From: Echinarachnius parma
Lineage: Eukaryota > Echinodermata > Echinoidea > Clypeasteroida > Echinarachniidae
Length of the DNA: 64,000 nt
NCBI GenBank assembly: GCA_037951105.1
Contig: JBAMJV010003788.1
Coordinates: forward strand, 124,001 to 188,000
Reading direction: 5' to 3'
Made by a program: the position numbers and the translations under genes. A model generated the notes under the pieces. It was not told the DNA's origin and searched no databases. It saw only the letters and a program-made list of their open reading frames with translations. How positions within the stretch are numbered: position 1 is the stretch's first letter; each line of letters begins with the position of its first letter. Shown here piece after piece: positions 53,801 to 64,000 of the stretch.

Positions 53801-54503
53801 TCTTTAGCTAATGGAACGTTAAGTTCAGTTCAATAAACACAGCTATCATTGAATGATTTGATAAACAAGACAGAATCATCATGCTCATGAAGTTATTTTT
53901 AAGACTGTTGAATATCTAATCTATAGTCGTTACATTATACAGCCTTTTCATGATCAATGCAAGAAATAATAAGAAGCGTTACGATTATATGCAACTCGTG
54001 GTCAGTCAACTTTTAAATCATCGCCCTTTAATTTAGGCCTAGGCCCATGGTACACCACACATGTATGGTATACTGTAAATTAGTCAGAAATAACCATGAA
54101 CTATGCATGGGAATTTATTTTACAAATCTGACTTCGTACTACCACCCTATATAGAAACAACCGTCGGAATAGTACTGATTCTTCGGTCTTACTGTAAAGT
54201 GCCTATTTATTTAACAAGAGCCGCCTTTCATACGTATAATAAGGTTGTTATCCAGGTATCAGCACGTCGCATGTACATACTACAGTATTTAACCATTGAG
54301 GTACATCGATTCGTAACGAGGCACAGGTCACAACATACGTACTCTTCAATAGTAATACTACTAATAATAACGGTTATTTATATAGCGCTATTCACGCGTG
54401 AGTATCATACCACTTTATATTATTTACACGATTTTGATGGCACAGCTCCAACCAGTTTAATACCAAGTTAGCCATTGTATATCTCGGTTGTCAAACAGTA
54501 ATC
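50826..54503. other. Intergenic region between two divergent genes
   Basis: About 3.7 kb between the start codon of the minus-strand gene and that of the GST gene. A half copy of MITE family A lies at about 52915-53140 (TTAAAGGGATAGTCGAG end only). AATAATAACGGTTATTTATATAGCGC at about 54360-54387 resembles a SINE tail. No coding region recognised. Confidence 0.5.
50990..51010 (-). promoter_or_regulatory. Possible CCAAT box upstream of exon 1
   Basis: ACCAATCAG on the plus strand (reverse orientation for this gene), about 170 bases upstream of the start codon, matches the NF-Y consensus. No TATA box is evident. The start codon itself lies in CAAGATGGCGG, which resembles a YY1 site. Transcription start unknown. 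Confidence 0.3.
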
Positions 54504-54632
54504 ATGCCGTCGTACAAGCTGACATATTTCGACGTTCGATACAGACCTGAAGTCATTCATTTGATGTTCCATGCCAAAGGCATCCCATTCGAGGATGTTA
54601 GATGGGGAGGAGTTCCGGAAGTCCAAGCGGCG
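54504..54632 (+). CDS. GST exon 1: start and first thioredoxin-fold strands
   Basis: MPSYKLTYFDVRYRPEVIHL, then MFHAKGIPFEDVRW. The first residues fit sigma GSTs exactly, including the catalytic Tyr of KLTYFD; the usual RGRAE is RYRPE. The ATG is the family start. Donor GCG|GTAAAT, phase 0, 43 codons. Confidence 0.85.
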
Positions 54633-56189
54633 GTAAATACATTATACATAATACAAATGATATCATTTATGATAATATGATACGAATTATACCTATACTG
54701 TGATCCAGTGCAACTCATGCTCTAGCGTACCATTTACAATACAACATGCAGAGGGATACCTGTAAAGTGTCTAACTCCACAGAAATTAATTTGAGCTTCC
54801 ACATTTCTCTTCTACCGTGTTGTTTGGCTTATGGTAAGAGAAGAATAAACTAGGGTTAGATTTTTTTCAAATGCCCCTTTAGTATGACAATACCTATCAT
54901 TCAGCTCAAGAGCGTTAATGAACGGTCATAAACTTCACAAACGTGATACAGTAATTCGTTGTAAAAGCTGACGTAAATTTTCGCTTTTTTAACCAGGAAA
55001 GCAGTTTTCTTTTTCAATAAAACTTTTACACATCATTCGGACATAACATACAATGATCTTGGTATAGGATTGAAGTCTCAAATGTCATTTTGGGCAATAT
55101 CTGACACTTTACGGGTGCACCTTTAACCCCTTGACTTGCAGCAGGGGTGCCGCTGTGCCCAACCCAACAAAAGAACAACAACCACCCATTATAATTAGTA
55201 CGCGTAGGAAAATGTGGATATGGATATACCCCAATCAGAGCAATGTTCATGGCGTAGCTAGGCATAGGATTTATCAAGGGCAAGCAACCCCCCTCCCCCC
55301 CCCCCCCCCCACCAAATAAAAAACCTGCCCTCCCAGTGCAATAACTCTCTAGGTCAATTAATATGTATTTGTCTATTAATCTTTATTTTGACACCGAAAT
55401 GAGGGATAGAGGATTAGAGTCAAACAACTTTGATCAACATTATGTGGCCCGGATTCACAAAGCAGGTTTGTAGGAGGTTTGTACAAACCATGGTTTATCC
55501 ATGGTGTACATCTATGGAGTGCCATTTGTAAACTGATGGAGAAAGAATGTAAACTCCTTGCTTGTTAACCATGTTGATGGTACACATTTACAAAATGCAC
55601 CAAATAAATGTTTGTCTTCTCACATGGTAAAAAAAATGTGCTGGTTAGCAAGCACTAACAGTCATATCATTATGAATTATAAATTGTTTTACTTGTATAC
55701 GAGCAGCACTCCATAGATGTAGACCATGGATAAACCATGGTTTGTACAAACCTGCTTTGTGAATTCGGGCCATGATCTTTGTAAGGGTGATCTAAATACA
55801 TCTTTGCTTTAGACCATTCCAGAATCCGGACAGTGGCAGAACATGGTCGACTGGTTGGACTGAGAATTTAAAAAAATTATTATTGTTATTATATTTTATT
55901 TTCAAAATATTTTGTTCGGGGGGGGGGGGGGGGGGAATTATTAGGGGCACACTCTTATGTCTTTCTTTTTCTCTTGTATGAGGCAGTACATCTTCTATGC
56001 TACATCGCGTACATTTTGCAGCCAGTGGATTGTATCGGGGTCCAATGTATTTCTCTGATTTGTAAAGGAGATACCCTTATGTTTTTATTGTTTTAATTTT
56101 TAATGAATTCATTGAATTTAAGTATTATTTTTATTATTAGTATTTATTTGTTTATTTATTTAATTTATTTGTATTTATTGATTTTTTGT

Positions 56190-56240
<51 letters not shown>

Positions 56241-56245
56241 TTTTA

Positions 56246-56316
<71 letters not shown>

Positions 56317-59300
56317 ATATATAATAATAATAATATATATATATATATCATATATATATATTTTTTTTTTTCTGGGGGGGGGGGGGGGACATACCCCCAT
56401 ATTTATCATCCTTGGGACACCATTTTGTCTGTGGGGTACATGCAATTGTTAGACCTGTAGGATATAATCAATACCTAGCTTATAATAATGCTTGTCAATT
56501 ATATATCATGATTTTTTTTAGTTCTTCCGCTCGGTCAGCTTCCAATCCTGGAGGTGGACGGTCATGTCATGGTACAAAGCAAAGCCATCATGCGTTTTGT
56601 AGCCCGGGAATATGGTTTGTAAATGAGATAATCTTGGAAGTAAAAATACAAAGTTCTAGATTTTGCAATCCCATAGTTATCATACAAGGCTCATAAGGCT
56701 ACGGCAATGGGTTAAGTAATATGTAAGTTGTACATGACTTAAGTCAAACGAAGAAGAAATGTGTTTTCACTTGTGCTTGGAAATAGCCCTGTAACTTAAC
56801 CGTGTATATGTTTTACTGCCATTCAAGTATCGATTGAATTATACCTGTTACTTTTTAATGATAACTTTCCAATTTTAGTTACTAAAATTCTGTTTGACCA
56901 AAACTGTACGCTACTATCTTTAAGATCAAAATCAGTATTTCTTTAAAGTACACTTTTGTCTATTCATAAACCCAAGGAATACGTTAAACAAAAATAAATA
57001 GTTAATGTTTGATTCATAATACTTCCGGGAAGTATCGCCTTTGACCAAATAACAAAAACGGTTGAAGATCTGATAGACTACATCCTTTACTTGAGTGTTT
57101 TAACGTCAACTTTGTTTACAATAATATCGTGTAATGTTGCCCTTATGTTTAGTAATTGCTTTTTTTGTTATGTTCCAAGTACTAGGATTGGAATTATCAA
57201 CTTAAAGGTTGGCTGACAAAAAAACTACCTACAAATTGTGTTGTACTGTATCTAAGGTAGATTTTTATGAAGATTACTAATAAAAACATATTTTCCGCGT
57301 CGGAAAACCCAGTAAAATAAAAAAAATCAACTTTTAAATTCACTTTAGTAATCCCCGTAAAAAAATTGAATCCGGGCGAAGAAAAATGACGTCATCTTTG
57401 TGACGTCACATGCAGGCAATCGCAGTATATCTCGGTCATAGACGTACACGCTGAGTGCAATAATCACGTTGACAGAGAGATATTATTTCGATTTTCTTCA
57501 ATATTTGCAAACATTTGCAAAAGTTTATATCATGGACGATCTACACTCAGATGTGTTGCTGCAAGCTGCTATAATTCATTTCTTAGGAATTTTCAGTTAA
57601 GCCTCAATTTACAAGCAAAAACGAGTTTGTTTTACTAGCAAGTCATAAGGTATGCATGCAAACCATGCACGTTCCTCCGTGTTGCGGTCTGCTTGTGATG
57701 TCATGATCCGGGTGGCACGTGCGCACATTCCCGCCCCGCTATCAATAACTTTTTTAGCAGCATGGAACGCCGATGAGAAAACAAGCAAAAGAGTTGCATG
57801 AAATTTACCTTTTTTGCCCAACTTAAGGATTTATTTAAAAAAAAGAGAGTGGTATATCAATATAGGCACATATTTAAAGCTATAAACCTGAATCAAAGCC
57901 GGGATTTCACCATACATTTAAAGCTTGAGATTTCAATTGTAAATAGAGAGTAAAACAGCGGATGGTTTCTGCTCGAAAGCTCAAGTTGTTTAAAGGGGTA
58001 GTTTAGTTTTGGTAGAGAGGGCGCTGCACATCACAATTTTTTTGTGAGGTAATGAAAAACTGAGTGTCGAATTTGAGAGAACATGCAATTTGAATGGCAG
58101 AATAAACTTTATTTGGTCAAAATCGACCCAGAAACGGCTGAAATATCAATAAATCTATCTGATCTTATAATTATTTGGGGCCCAAATAATTAGATGATTT
58201 TTAGAAAAAAATTTAAAAATGCTTGCACTTTTTCAAAAAATTTCAAAAGCGTTTTTTAAATAGTTGTTGATGATCTCGCTATTTAATCATTATATCAATA
58301 AAACACCACATGCATAATTTTGTATGAACAATGGTTGAAACCAATGCCTTTTTAAAAAGCGCCCTCTTGTGTTTTAATGGCACTTTTTGACTGATAACAG
58401 GCTTTTTACTTAGTCGTTTGTAATTTTGTATACCTTTCGAGCATGGTGGAGTTATAACTATTAGTTTATAATGTTACTGTGCAGGTTTTGGCTACTAAAG
58501 TTCAGCCCTACCAAAACTAAACTACCCCTTTAAAGGTTGGCTGACAAGAAAACTACCTATAAATTGTGTTTAACTGTATCTAAGGTAGATTGTCATGAAG
58601 ATTACTAATAAAAACATATTTTCCGCGTCGGAAAACCCAGTAAAATAAAACAAAATCAACTTTTAAATTCACGTTAGTAATTCCCGTAACAAATTGAGTC
58701 CAGGCGAAGAAAAATTACGTCATCTTTGTGACGTCACATGCAGGCAATCGCAGTATAGCTCGGTCATAGACGAACACGCTGAGTGCAATACTCACGTTGA
58801 CAGAGAGATATTATTTCGATTTTTGTCAATATTTGCAAACATTTGTTAAAGTTTATATCATGGACGATCTACACTCAGATGTGTTGCTGCAAGCTGCTAT
58901 AATTCATTTCTTAGGAATGTTCAGTTAAAGGGGTAGTTTAGTTTTGGTAGAGAGGGCGCTGCACATCGCAATTTTTTTGTGAGGTAATTAAAAACTGAGT
59001 GTCAAATTTGAAAGAACATGCAATTTTAATGGCAGAATAAACTTTATTTGGTCGAAATCGGCCCACAAACGGCTGAAATATCAATAAATGTATCTGATCT
59101 TATAATTATTTGGGGCCCAAATAATTAACGGTTTTTTCAAAAAATTCAAAAAATGCTTCCACTTTTTCAAAAAATTTCGAAAGTGTTATTTAAGTAGTTG
59201 TTGATGTTCTCTCTATAAAATCAGTCTGGTAATAAAACATCACATGCATTATTGTGTATGGAAAATGGTTGAAACTGACGCCTTTAAAAAAGCGCCCTCT

Positions 59301-62300
59301 CGTGATCAAAATGGCTCTTTTTGAATGATAACATGCTTTTTACTTAGTCATTTTGCAAGTTTGTATACTTTTCGAGCATAGTGGAGTTATTACTATTAGT
59401 GTTTAAGGTTATTGTCCAGGTTTGGTTACTAAAGTTCAGCCTTACCAAAACTAAACTACCCCTTTAAGCCTCAATTTACAAGCAAAAACGAGTTTGTTTT
59501 ACTAGCAAGTCATAGGCTCTGCATGTAAACCATGCACGTTCCTCCGTGTTGCGGTCTGCTTGTGATGTCATGATCCGGGTTGCACGTGCGCACATTCCCG
59601 CTCTGCTATAAATAACTTTTTTAGCAGCATGGAACGCCGATGCGAAAACAAGCAAAAAAATGCATGAAATTTACCTTTTTTGCCCAACTTAAAGATTTCT
59701 TTGAAAAAAAGAGTGTGGTATATCAATATAAGCACATATTTAAAGCTATAAACCTGAATCAAAGCCGGGATTTCACCATACCTTTAATCTTTATTCCAAA
59801 ATTTAAAAATTTGTCATGATTAGTTCATCCTCATTAAAGCACCGTTTGTTTTTCCCTCTCCCCAGGACTGTATGGCAGCAACAACTTATATCGATGAAAT
59901 AACGGAAACAGTTGACGATCTGATAGAATATGCCAGACCATGGTGGTACCAGGAACAAGACCCTGTGAAGAAGGTTTGAGACCATTTTTAAAAATTCATA
60001 GAACATTCCTTCATGAAAAGTAACCGGTTGGGGCGTAATATATACACTAATGCCATATACATATATGAATGGTTATCCTATACGCATTTTCTGGTCAAAG
60101 TAAGACCAATATTCATTGGTATTATATATTACTATATGAACTCAACTCCAAGAAGTTCATGTTTGTGAGAGCGAATAAATTAAATTATGATGTACTCTTT
60201 AAAGGGGTAGTTTAGTTTGGGTAAGGCTGAACTTTAGTAGCCAAAACCTGCACAGTAACATTATAAACTAATAGTTATAACTCCACCATGCTCGAAAGGT
60301 ATACAAAATTACAAACGACCAAGTAAAACGCCTGTTATCATTCAAAAAGAGCCATTAAAAGACAAGAGGGCGCTTTTTTAAAAGGCATTGGTTTCAACCA
60401 TTTTCAACCAAAATTATGCATGTGATGTTTTGTTGATATAATGATTAAATAGCGAGATCATCAACAACCATTTAAAAAACGCTTTTAAAATTGTTTGAAA
60501 AAGTGCAAGCATTTTTAAAATTTTTTCAAAAAATCATCTAATTATTTTGGCCCCAAATAATTATAAGATCAGATATATTTATTGATATTTCAGCCGTTTC
60601 TGGGTCGATTTTTACCAAATAAAGTTTATTCTGCCATTAAAATTGCATGTTCTCTCAAATTCGACACTCAGTTTTTCATTACCTCACAACAAAATTGCGA
60701 TGTGCAGCGCCCTCTCTACCAAAACTAAACTACCCCTTTAACTGCAGTAATTAACATCAACACACGCACATAAAACTAATGACAGCCCCTGACCTATACA
60801 CGCAGCATTCTTTCGAGACTTTCCAGCGCCTAAGATGAGATAAAGCGCACTTAGTCAGTAATGAATTTGCATCATGTGTTTTTTAAAAGAACAAATCAAT
60901 TAAACTTAAAAGGTAAAACCACCCAAAAATAATATTCTTATAAATGAAAGGTAACATCTTTAGTATTCCATTGCATCAACAAGTTCACACAAATATGTTA
61001 CCAGAAAGAAAAACAAATTGGAATACGCATCACCATTCTAAAGCATGCGTTCACGGGTCTGCATGTACGAGACTATTTTGTCCAGAGCGAACGAATCGCC
61101 CGGGATTATATTGTCTCTAAACGTACGCGGAACCAGGAAATAGTAGTGGTTCCGTAAGTGGTGGAAATTAATTGTTTTGTTTATGAATTACACAACCCTT
61201 TGAAAATGTTGGGTATCTATTTGATATCACAAAACGGTACCAAAACATATCACTATGTGTTGTTCTTTGCCTGGTGGTCCCCTTTAAATAAACCCCTCAA
61301 AAAAAGTTCGGAAAAAAAAAAACACTCCAGTTTGATCGATTATATCTATTTTATTATGAAATCATAATGGTTATATTTGGTATCATTTAAAAGAGTGTGT
61401 ATACCTCTTTAAAATGATACCAAATTCGTAGACATCACGAGCACGAGGTATGCGCAGTATATTTGAGAATGGGGGAAAGTCAGAAGTGAAATGTCACAAA
61501 AAGCCGGGTAGGTGCAATTAAGGTGAATATTGGGGAGGATCGACAGCAAAATGTAAGCAAAATGCATTTGATTGTGTGAAATTGAAGGCGTTGCATCCAA
61601 AAACGAATTTTTGTGGGGATATCTTAGTACTTTACTTACATCATTACATCATTATGAAATTCAACATTATGTTGAAGCGTGTTAATTTGTCAATAAAATA
61701 ATGCCCCATTCATAGTGGATATGTGATTGAGGTGTGTGTAGTACCTCTAAATGTATGGGGCTCAAAATGACATGTTGCAATGTCGACTCTCTACCGTTTG
61801 ATATGTGGTAATAAGGGCATACCTACACGGTCATAGAGGGCGCTTATATGACAGTTCTGGTCAGTTTGCGTAGGTTTAGAGAAATTTGAAGCATTTTCAA
61901 TACATCAAGTTTGTGAGTTTCCTGTATTGCACACTCATATTCAGCATCATCATGGCAAATGAGATATCATATTAAAGATACATTAACGAGCTTTCCGATA
62001 GTGCAAAACGTAATGATGATAGAGTTATGATTAATACAACAATATCTTACCGGAATCTTGAAACAAGAAGCCACGGTCTTAAATTCATAGCATGTTAAGA
62101 CCCCCATATCCGGTTTTACTGCACACACCCCAATAGCATAATTATTACAGGTGTGACATGATTTTAAGGAAAAATAAACACGCTTTCACATGATGCTAAA
62201 TTGACTGATGATTATGCAATTTAAAACCCAAAACATCACCTTCAATAGTCGTTTTTCGATGCAACGCCTTCAATTTCACAAAAAGAAATGCATTTTGCAA

Positions 62301-63834
62301 CATTCACTTTCGGCCTTCCCCCATATTCAGCTGTACCATACTTAACCTGTTAATAAAATTGTTACGGACATAACCGTATTTAAAAGATAGACACATGGGC
62401 TTTAAAATGATACCAAATTTGATAAGTTTAAATCATTTAACACGCTTCAATCTTCGATACAACTTGAACATTAACAAATACGATACAAGAGGCAAATTTC
62501 CCAACTGAATACTTTCGGCCCATTTTGCGACATTTGACTTCTGACCCTCCTCCATTCTGAAACGCACTGCGTATTCCCAGATTTGAAATAAATGACAAAT
62601 AATGTACCATTTTAAAGGGAAATGATCATGGATTGTAATGACACTAAAACCACAAAATACAATTTGACAATAAGAGTGATATAATCGATCAAAGTTGAGT
62701 TTCCGAACTTTTTTGAGGGGTTTATATATAGTAGAATCCACGTCTCCAGTGTGAAATAAGAATGGGAGGTAATCTCTGATTGGTTAGAGTACATCTCCAT
62801 CAGTCAGGACCACTTTCGCTTTTCCACTATCGTGAAAATAGCGGTTTCCCACTATTCTCCAATCAATGTCGCTAGATGGCGCATATATCGTGGCGATAGT
62901 ACCATGCGATACTATCGGTGATCGAAACAAAATAGAATTTTGTACAGCCGTTTTTTACATATATGCAGCTTTGTGTCCGCCATTCTCGCCTTCCGCGTGC
63001 TAAGTTTATCTTGCCGTTCTCTTATCTTGCCGAGCTATACGCCTCTCTCACACGCTCCCTCCTTTTCTCTCGTTATTTCGCACCGTACTAGTTCGTACGG
63101 CATCAAACACCTGTCGCGTAAGTCTATGCTCGAATCAACCGTTTATTTGAAAAACGAACCCGCATAATCGAGCAAGATTTTCTTAAAATGTTCTGGCCAG
63201 ATCATTTATACAAACTACACACCATTAGTTTATTTATCAAGGATGCTACACATTTACTATTTAGATGATCTGTCCAGAACATTGGGCGAAAAAAAATGTA
63301 ATTTAATTGAATGTAGTCGTTGCACAAATATCCCCATTGCCACAACACGTGGAACCGAAAATGACGCAATACTGCGTGTCACGTGATAATCGCGGAATAG
63401 TGCTTTTCCGCTATTTTGGCCGATAGCGGTTTTGCGAAAGTGGTCCTGACTGTCCATGGCGCAATTGAATACTTTCCACCTAGTTGATTTCTTATCATTA
63501 TGGGTTTCTAATACATTTGAATCGCTACTGACGAACATGATCATTGAACGAGTTAATGGGATTACCACCATTAAAGGGAAATTCAACCCCAGACATTTCA
63601 TGTTTGCTGAAAAAGAGGAATCATGAGCGAAAATCTGAGCAAAAACGGGGGAGCAACACAAAAGTAAACTGTAATACTTGAGTGTGTTGTTTGTAATTAA
63701 TATTTTCCTTGTTCTGTTTTTGTTTTCAGGAAGAGTCGAGAAAGAACTATCTAGAAGTCAAGGGACCCTTGTTCCTCTCCTTCCTCGAGAAGAAACTTGA
63801 GAAGAGTTCATCTGGCTTCATCGTCGGATCCGGT
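54504..63834 (+). CDS. Sigma-class glutathione S-transferase gene, five exons visible, probably damaged; continues right
   Basis: Gene-level entry. Exons: 54504-54632, 55813-~55852, 56522-56614, 59866-59973 and 63730-63834. Encoded motifs are those of sigma GSTs (prostaglandin D synthase/S-crystallin group): YKLTYFD with the catalytic Tyr, FEDVRW, LGQLPILEVDG, VQSKAIMRFVAREYG, then the helical domain. Function in the family: glutathione conjugation or isomerisation in the cytosol, as a dimer. Problems: exon 2 lacks a canonical donor in the needed phase, and exon 4 does not join exon 3 in frame. It could be a pseudogene, an allele with a deletion, or have assembly errors; exons 1, 3 and 5 are individually clean. 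The C-terminal part lies beyond the window. Confidence 0.72.
54750..55127. mobile_element. TTAA-type MITE, family B, copy in GST intron 1
   Basis: From GGATACCTGTAAAGTGTC to GGGTGCACCTTTAA; shares CTTCTACCGTGTTGTTTGGC and GGGCAATATCTGACACTTTA with the copy at 47138. Confidence 0.66.
55446..55775. mobile_element. Short palindromic MITE (GGCCCGGATTCACAAAGC ends)
   Basis: Left TGGCCCGGATTCACAAAGCA and right TGCTTTGTGAATTCGGGCCA are inverted repeats; arms continue through ACCATGGTTTATCCATGG and GCACTCCATAGATGTA. About 330 bases. Confidence 0.72.
55813..55852 (+). CDS. GST exon 2 (tentative)
   Basis: Acceptor TGCTTTAG|AC, reading TIPESGQWQNMVD. The distance from the Trp to the LPLGQLP of exon 3 matches sigma GSTs if the exon ends at GAC T. 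The sequence there is ACT|GGTTGG: the nearest GT is one base too far and gives the wrong phase. The reading then stops at TGA (55861). This is either a mutated donor or not an exon. Confidence 0.4.
55910..56390. repeat. Simple-repeat cluster in GST intron 2
   Basis: Poly-G at 55918-55935, a TTTA array at about 56180-56245, a TTA array to about 56310, AT repeats, then poly-T and poly-G to about 56389. Stop-free leucine- or isoleucine-rich readings here are artefacts. Confidence 0.85.
56522..56614 (+). CDS. GST exon 3: glutathione-binding segment
   Basis: LPLGQLPILEVDGHVMVQSK, then AIMRFVAREYG. It holds the cis-Pro and the Gln-Ser that bind glutathione. Acceptor TTTTTTAG|TT, donor G|GTTTGT, phase 1 to 1, 93 bases. 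Confidence 0.88.
57032..57115 (+). pseudogene. Decayed extra copy of GST exon 4
   Basis: FDQITKTVEDLIDYI aligns with YIDEITETVDDLIEYA of the exon at 59866. No donor follows the homology and the reading runs on into intron. Best explained as a relic of exon duplication in the intron between exons 3 and 4. Confidence 0.6.
57206..57917. mobile_element. TTAA-flanked element, family D, copy 1 (uninterrupted)
   Basis: Starts AGGTTGGCTGACA and ends at ...TTTCACCATACAT, with TTAA at 57202-57205 and 57918-57921. Short inverted ends (AGGTTGG / CCATACCT in copy 2). About 712 bases. Contains ATTTTCAGTTAAGCCTC at 57590-57606, the empty site corresponding to the insertion in copy 2. Confidence 0.75.
57994..58529. 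mobile_element. TTAA-flanked MITE, family A, intact copy
   Basis: Inverted ends AGGGGTAGTTTAGTTTTGGT and ACCAAAACTAAACTACCCCT, TTAA on both sides (57990-57993, 58530-58533). 536 bases. TTAA targets are typical of piggyBac-type transposases. No ORF. Confidence 0.82.
58534..59783. mobile_element. TTAA-flanked element, family D, copy 2, interrupted by a family A MITE
   Basis: Matches copy 1 over 58534-58928 and 59464-59783. Its end reads TTTCACCATACCT then TTAA. The gap is filled exactly by the family A MITE at 58929-59463. Confidence 0.8.
58929..59463. mobile_element. TTAA MITE family A nested in family D
   Basis: Inverted ends AGGGGTAGTTTAGTTTTGGT and ACCAAAACTAAACTACCCCT; TTAA at 58925-58928 and again at 59464-59467. 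535 bases. The uninterrupted sister locus has a single TTAA (57597-57600), which shows the target duplication directly. Confidence 0.88.
59866..59973 (+). CDS. GST exon 4, out of frame with exon 3
   Basis: Acceptor CCCCAG|GA, donor AAG|GTTTGA. Joined to exon 3 it reads GLYGSNNLYR then a stop; the downstream GST sequence TYIDEITETVDDLIEYARPW is in another frame. Compared with the family spacing between GLYG and DEI, about 11 bases seem missing. Length 108, where 3n+2 is needed. The second half is phase-compatible with exon 5. Confidence 0.75.
60203..60737. mobile_element. TTAA-flanked MITE, family A, reverse-oriented copy
   Basis: Ends AGGGGTAGTTTAGTTTGGGT and ACCAAAACTAAACTACCCCT, TTAA on both sides. 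535 bases, the same length as the nested copy; the interior is in the opposite orientation. Confidence 0.8.
60907..61287. mobile_element. TTAA-type MITE, family C, copy 2
   Basis: From TTAAAAGGTAAAACCACCCA to GGTGGTCCCCTTTAA; interior matches the copy at 40199. It abuts the next element at its right edge. Confidence 0.65.
61289..62724. mobile_element. Nonautonomous DNA element with inverted ends, about 1.4 kb
   Basis: Left TAAACCCCTCAAAAAAAGTT...TTTGATCGATTATATC and right GATATAATCGATCAAAG...AACTTTTTTGAGGGGTTTA, arms about 60 bases. Inside, a second inverted theme occurs (AAAATGATACCAAATTNG twice at the left and once near 62405). No transposase reading found. Confidence 0.68.
62801..63452. 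mobile_element. MITE with 5-bp target duplication
   Basis: Left CAGTCAGGACCACTTTCGC, right its exact reverse complement; flanks TCCAT on both sides (62796-62800, 63453-63457). The inverted ends continue with GATAGCGG-type words. 652 bases, no ORF with support. Lies in the last visible GST intron. Confidence 0.82.
63730..63834 (+). CDS. GST exon 5: helical domain
   Basis: EESRKNYLEVKGPLFLSFLE, then KKLEKSSSGFIVGSG. Matches the sigma-GST segment ending in the GG-FIVG turn before the conserved T-x-AD helix. Acceptor TTTCAG|GA, donor GGT|GTAAGT, phase 0-0. At least one more exon follows outside the window. Confidence 0.85.
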
Positions 63835-64000
63835 GTAAGTTGATTTGTGATTTGTTCTGAAAGCATCTCGGGCTTTGTTGAAATTTGATGTATACGATTT
63901 TGGATCAAAAGAAGCCAAACAATGTAGTCATCCTGGGGTTAATATATCTGTCAGTTGCGTCTAGAATAAGATTTTCATCAATATAATTTTTCATTCATCG

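Noticed and set aside
54103-54471. 122-codon plus-strand reading just before the GST start
   Set aside because: Ends before the GST ATG, has no homology I recognise and includes a SINE-tail-like sequence.
56103-56445. Poly-Leu and poly-Ile readings on both strands
   Set aside because: TTTA/TTA microsatellite.
63257-63661. 134-codon minus-strand reading near the right edge
   Set aside because: Half of it lies inside the MITE 62801-63452; no recognisable domain or splice context.

Overview
This is animal nuclear DNA: AT-rich, split genes with GT-AG introns of 0.4 to 8 kb, tRNA-derived SINEs, a dead LINE and many short inverted-repeat DNA transposons. A CUB/LDLa/S1-protease gene beside a sigma-class GST fits an invertebrate deuterostome such as a hemichordate or echinoderm, but I cannot name the species from sequence alone.

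The minus strand from about 50.8 kb to beyond the left edge is one very large gene. I could join 27 exons (4903 coding bases, 1634 codons, last exon open at position 537) with every junction in frame. Order of the protein: signal peptide, a 41-residue N-terminal piece, one short LDLa module, four small Ser-Gly/Thr-rich linker exons, an S1 (trypsin-like) domain in four exons, then eight strictly alternating LDLa-CUB pairs. All introns outside the protease domain are phase 1. The S1 domain keeps its structural cysteines and Asp102 but has Arg at both the His57 and Ser195 positions, and it has no activation cleavage site, so it should be a pseudoprotease. All eight CUB modules have no cysteine at all, and all nine LDLa modules lack exactly the two cysteines that pair as C1-C3. 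The last eight exons in the window are a recent tandem duplication of a four-exon block. I infer a large secreted, non-catalytic, calcium-dependent binding protein; its ligand is unknown.

From 50.8 to 54.5 kb is an intergenic stretch between two divergently transcribed genes. On the plus strand from 54504 to past the right edge is a sigma-class glutathione S-transferase (prostaglandin D synthase/S-crystallin type) in at least five exons. It looks damaged: exon 2 has no usable in-frame donor, exon 4 is out of frame with exon 3, and a decayed extra copy of exon 4 lies in intron 3.

The introns hold most of the remaining signal: a 1.27-kb nested palindrome (5060-6333), two inverted arrays of a 16-bp satellite (44399-45238), a 5'-truncated frameshifted LINE (24205-26190), several families of TTAA-flanked MITEs including one caught inserted in another with the empty site next door, TA-flanked MITEs, and inverted pairs of tRNA-like SINEs.
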